NCBI GenBank assembly: GCA_028281865.1
Contig: JANQJB010000077.1
Span: 1-47,916 of the forward strand
Length of the DNA stretch: 47,916 bases
Reading direction: 5' to 3'
Origin: Marinagarivorans sp.
GTDB lineage: Bacteria > Pseudomonadota > Gammaproteobacteria > Pseudomonadales > Cellvibrionaceae
A program made the translations under genes and the position numbers. Under the pieces are notes generated by a model that saw only the letters and a list, made by a program, of their open reading frames with translations, ran no database searches and was not told the DNA's origin. The number at the start of each line of letters is the position of its first letter. The first letter of the stretch is position 1. This document shows positions 45,204 to 47,916 of the stretch, in pieces.

Positions 45204-45446
45204 CGTGCCAGTATAAAATAGCCTGTAAAATCAGGGCTTTTAAGCCTGCAGAGGTATGTGCTGTCAAATAGTTCGACGTTACGGGCCGTCAGTACAATAG
45301 TTGAAGAGGAAGGCGGGCAAAATCAGTACAAAGTCTGTACAAATTAAACTTAAGTGCTACAGAAAAGAAGCAAATGAGTTAAAAAATGAACAGGTGCGAC
45401 GAAAAAATTCCGACATTTTTATTATTAATTGCTAATTGAGGCTGAA

Positions 45447-46622
45447 ATGTTTCATATAAAAACTTACAACAAAATATCGCCTAAAGGTCTGACACTTTTC
45501 CCGCAAGAGTCTTATGCAGTGGGGCCGGAAGTGGCTGAGCCTGTGGCTTATGTTTTGCGTAGTCATAAATTACACAACGAAGAAGTACCGGCGAGCTTGC
45601 AAGCTGTCGCGCGCGCGGGAGCAGGTGTCAACAATCTTCCGGTAAATGACTACACAAAAATGGGAATCGTTGCTTTTAACACGCCAGGTGCAAACGCCAA
45701 CGCTGTAAAAGAGTTGGTTCTGGCGGGCTTATTGTTAAGTTCGCGCGACATACTTGGCGGAAAGACGTTTGTTGAAACCCTGGGCGATATGGATGACGCA
45801 GGGAAAATGTCCAAACTGCTTGAAACCGAGAAAAAGCGCTTTGCCGGCAATGAACTGAAGGGTAAAACCCTCGGTGTTGTTGGTTTGGGAGCGATAGGGT
45901 CCATGGTTGCTGAGATGGCCTTGGCACTCGGGATGGAAGTGAAAGGTTTCGACCCTGCGCTATCGGTAGAGGCTGCGTGGCGTTTACCAAGCCAGGTGCA
46001 GCGCATGGAAGCACTGCCGCAACTGCTTGCTGCATCAGACTATATAAGCCTCCACGTGCCCGCGCTGGACGCTACGCGGCATTTGATAAATGCAGAGTCA
46101 CTTAAAAATTTAAAGTCGTCGGCAGCAATTTTAAACTTCGCCCGCGATGCAATTGTCGACAGTGCAGCAGTTGTCGCCGCGCTTGATGCCGGTGAATTGC
46201 GTCAATATGTTTGCGATTTTCCCGAACCTGGATTAATTGATCGCAAGGATATTATCGCGCTTCCGCATATTGGGGCTAGCACGGCCGAAGCTGAAGAAAA
46301 TTGCGCGGAGATGGCCGTGCGCCAGCTGCGAGATTTTTTGGAAAATGGCAATATCACGCATTCTGTCAACTATCCGCAAATTGCCATGGCAAGAACTGAA
46401 GGCGGGTGCCGAATAACGTTTAGCAACGAGAACGTTTCTGGTGTTTTGGGTAATGTTTTGTCAGTCTTTACCGAGAATGAAGTGAATGTCTTGGACATGG
46501 TCAACAAAAGCCGGGGAGATGTGGCTTACAATATTATCGACATTGCCGGTAAGCCGTCAAAGGCCGTTATCGACGCTATCGCTGCCGTTGAAAATGTTAT
46601 TCGCGTGCGGGTGTTGGATTAG
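45447..46622 (+). CDS. serA: D-3-phosphoglycerate dehydrogenase, short form with ACT domain
   Basis: 391 residues from ATG 45447 behind TTGAGG; the upstream TTG at 45429 is rejected. The nucleotide-binding site is GVVGLGAIGS (GLGAIG 146-151). NFARDAIVD carries the catalytic Arg, and ALPHIGASTAEAEENC the catalytic His with its Glu partner. The C-terminal ACT domain (about 315-391; RITFSNENVSGVLGNVLSVFTENEVNV) allows feedback by serine. It oxidises 3-phosphoglycerate with NAD, the first step of serine synthesis. It pairs with serC but is separated by a long gap. Confidence 0.95.
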   Translation: MFHIKTYNKISPKGLTLFPQESYAVGPEVAEPVAYVLRSHKLHNEEVPASLQAVARAGAGVNNLPVNDYTKMGIVAFNTPGANANAVKELVLAGLLLSSRDILGGKTFVETLGDMDDAGKMSKLLETEKKRFAGNELKGKTLGVVGLGAIGSMVAEMALALGMEVKGFDPALSVEAAWRLPSQVQRMEALPQLLAASDYISLHVPALDATRHLINAESLKNLKSSAAILNFARDAIVDSAAVVAALDAGELRQYVCDFPEPGLIDRKDIIALPHIGASTAEAEENCAEMAVRQLRDFLENGNITHSVNYPQIAMARTEGGCRITFSNENVSGVLGNVLSVFTENEVNVLDMVNKSRGDVAYNIIDIAGKPSKAVIDAIAAVENVIRVRVLD

Positions 46623-46710
46623 CCGAAACTTATTAACTCGACATTCGAATAAATTGGGAAGATATATTTGAATGCAGAGTTGATGCTTACTTGCTAAGTC
46701 GTTTTTCTGC

Positions 46711-46738
46711 TTGCAAAGGCAGGTAAAAAAGGGATAAT
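46711..46738 (+). promoter_or_regulatory. Promoter of the 4.5S RNA gene
   Basis: TTGCAA, 16-base spacer, GATAAT, then a GC-rich stretch (GCCCGGCTCCGC) as in growth-rate-controlled promoters. The start near 46745 would give a leader of about 25 bases, similar to E. coli, removed by RNase P. Confidence 0.7.
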
Positions 46739-46770
46739 GCCCGGCTCCGCTCGGCTTCCGCGCGGTTAAT

Positions 46771-46885
<115 letters not shown>

Positions 46886-46959
46886 GCGTTCGCCTCTCAC
46901 GTTCCGCGGATTGTCGGTTATAATCCTCGCTTAATAAACTGTTTCCCAGAGATACGCGA

Positions 46960-47916
46960 TTGAGCTACCAGGTATTAGCCCGAAAGTGGCGGCCTCGTAA
47001 TTTTCACGAGTTAGTTGGCCAAGAGCATGTGATGAAAGCGCTTATCAACGCGCTGGATCACAATCGCCTGCATCACGCGTATTTGTTTACCGGCACACGC
47101 GGCGTTGGCAAAACCACCATCGCTAGAATATTTGCTAAATGCCTTAACTGTGAGCAGGGAATTACCTCTAATCCCTGCGGCGAATGCAGCGCGTGTGTAG
47201 AAATTAGTCAGGGGCGCTTTGTAGATTTAATCGAGGTCGATGCCGCATCGCGTACCAAAGTTGAGGATACACGCGAGATTCTCGACAATGTTCAGTATGC
47301 ACCTGCACGCGGGCGCTTTAAAATCTACTTAATTGACGAAGTTCATATGCTTTCTAACCACAGTTTCAACGCGTTGTTGAAAACTTTGGAAGAACCACCT
47401 GAGCACGTTAAATTTCTCTTAGCCACAACGGACCCGCAAAAATTACCCGTTACGATTCTCTCGCGCTGCCTGCAATTTAACTTAAAAAATATGAGCCCTG
47501 AGCGCATCGTTGAGCACTTGAAGAATGTGTTGACCGGTGAAAAAGTCCCGTTTGAAGAGGCTGCGCTTTGGCATATTGCACGTTCAGCGAGCGGTAGCAT
47601 GCGCGACAGCCTCAGTTTGACAGATCAGGCTATTGCCTTTGGTGACGGGAAAATTGCCGAGCATGATGTAGCGAGCATGCTTGGGACCATCGATCAGCAC
47701 TTAATTGTAAAGTTGCTGGAAGCACTCTTGGTCGCCGATGGGCAAGCGTTGTTGCAGGCGGTTGCAGACTTTTCCGAATTTTCGCCAGACTACGATGCTG
47801 CTCTTGCGGAGCTTGCGACATTGTTGCACCGCATAGCGATAGCGCAAGCAGTGCCGGACGCGGTTGATAATAGCTTTGGTGACCGCCATGAGATTCTCGA
47901 ATTTGCGCATCGTGCC
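46960..47916 (+). CDS. dnaX: DNA polymerase III subunits gamma and tau, N-terminal part
   Basis: The gene starts at TTG 46960 (first residues MSYQVLARKWRPRNF) and is cut by the window end after 319 codons. No ATG keeps the conserved N-terminus, so TTG is the start. The Walker A is GTRGVGKTT and the zinc module is CLNCEQGITSNPCGECSAC (four Cys). The Walker B is LIDEVHML, the sensor 1 region ATTDPQKLPVTILSRC, and SGSMRDSLSLTDQ carries the sensor 2 Arg. It is the clamp loader motor of the replisome. Any internal frameshift for gamma would lie outside the window. Confidence 0.97.
   Translation, partial: MSYQVLARKWRPRNFHELVGQEHVMKALINALDHNRLHHAYLFTGTRGVGKTTIARIFAKCLNCEQGITSNPCGECSACVEISQGRFVDLIEVDAASRTKVEDTREILDNVQYAPARGRFKIYLIDEVHMLSNHSFNALLKTLEEPPEHVKFLLATTDPQKLPVTILSRCLQFNLKNMSPERIVEHLKNVLTGEKVPFEEAALWHIARSASGSMRDSLSLTDQAIAFGDGKIAEHDVASMLGTIDQHLIVKLLEALLVADGQALLQAVADFSEFSPDYDAALAELATLLHRIAIAQAVPDAVDNSFGDRHEILEFAHRA

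Larger units (their letters stand above)
44979..45446. other. serC-serA intergenic region, 468 bases
   Basis: Unusually long for two genes of one pathway. It holds a minus-strand terminator (45098-45125), a likely small RNA gene ahead of it, repeats of TTTGTAC/TTGTACTGA on the minus strand (about 45288-45340), a small GGCTTTTAAGCC dyad (about 45235-45246) and a TCGGT/ACCGA hairpin at 45064-45076. The serA promoter is expected in its right part. Confidence 0.6.

Overview
The window looks like chromosomal DNA of a marine, polysaccharide-degrading gammaproteobacterium of the Cellvibrionales type (Saccharophagus, Teredinibacter or Cellvibrio relatives). The reasons are two lipoproteins with long poly-serine linkers, several sulfatases and a glycoside hydrolase, propeller-type sensor proteins, a PEP-CTERM protein, and a gammaproteobacterial housekeeping block (prfB-lysS, ung, ygfZ, cnoX, ffs, dnaX). 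The placement is inferred from gene content only. No tRNA, rRNA, CRISPR array, transposase or integrase was recognised.

Left part (1-7.4 kb), plus strand: the 3' part of a flavin-dependent tryptophan-halogenase family gene; a small secreted six-cysteine protein with a poly-Ser lipoprotein, closed by a strong terminator; a DUF1592/DUF1588 lipoprotein with two CxxCH motifs, coupled to a DUF1552 protein; and a DUF427 protein.

Middle part (7.5-36.5 kb), accessory: two divergent sulfatases, an MCP with an NrtS-like two-helix membrane module, thiol peroxidase, a tandem pair of spondin_N proteins (one secreted, one a poly-Ser lipoprotein), a third sulfatase, a hybrid two-component regulator (propeller, kinase, receiver, AraC), a clan GH-A glycoside hydrolase, an M16 protease, an orphan ADOP-type permease, a second propeller sensor ending in GGDEF-EAL, an AEC transporter, a PEP-CTERM protein and an unrecognised 293-residue protein. 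Three sulfatases, one glycosidase and two propeller sensors suggest a locus for a sulfated glycan. One sensor would act on transcription and the other on cyclic-di-GMP. The ligand and the link between them are inference.

Right part (37-47.9 kb), mostly housekeeping: prfB with its programmed +1 frameshift, lysS, ung, an HDOD protein, ygfZ, cnoX (TTG start), serC, serA, the 4.5S RNA gene and the 5' part of dnaX (TTG start, cut by the window end). The 468-base serC-serA gap carries a strong intrinsic terminator pointing against both genes, so a small RNA on the minus strand is likely there.

The most interesting points are the predicted minus-strand RNA between serC and serA, the NrtS-MCP fusion, the paired propeller sensors around the glycan genes, a 125-base hairpin element at 21.0 kb, the spondin_N pair, and a sulfatase with a non-canonical CAVAR maturation site.
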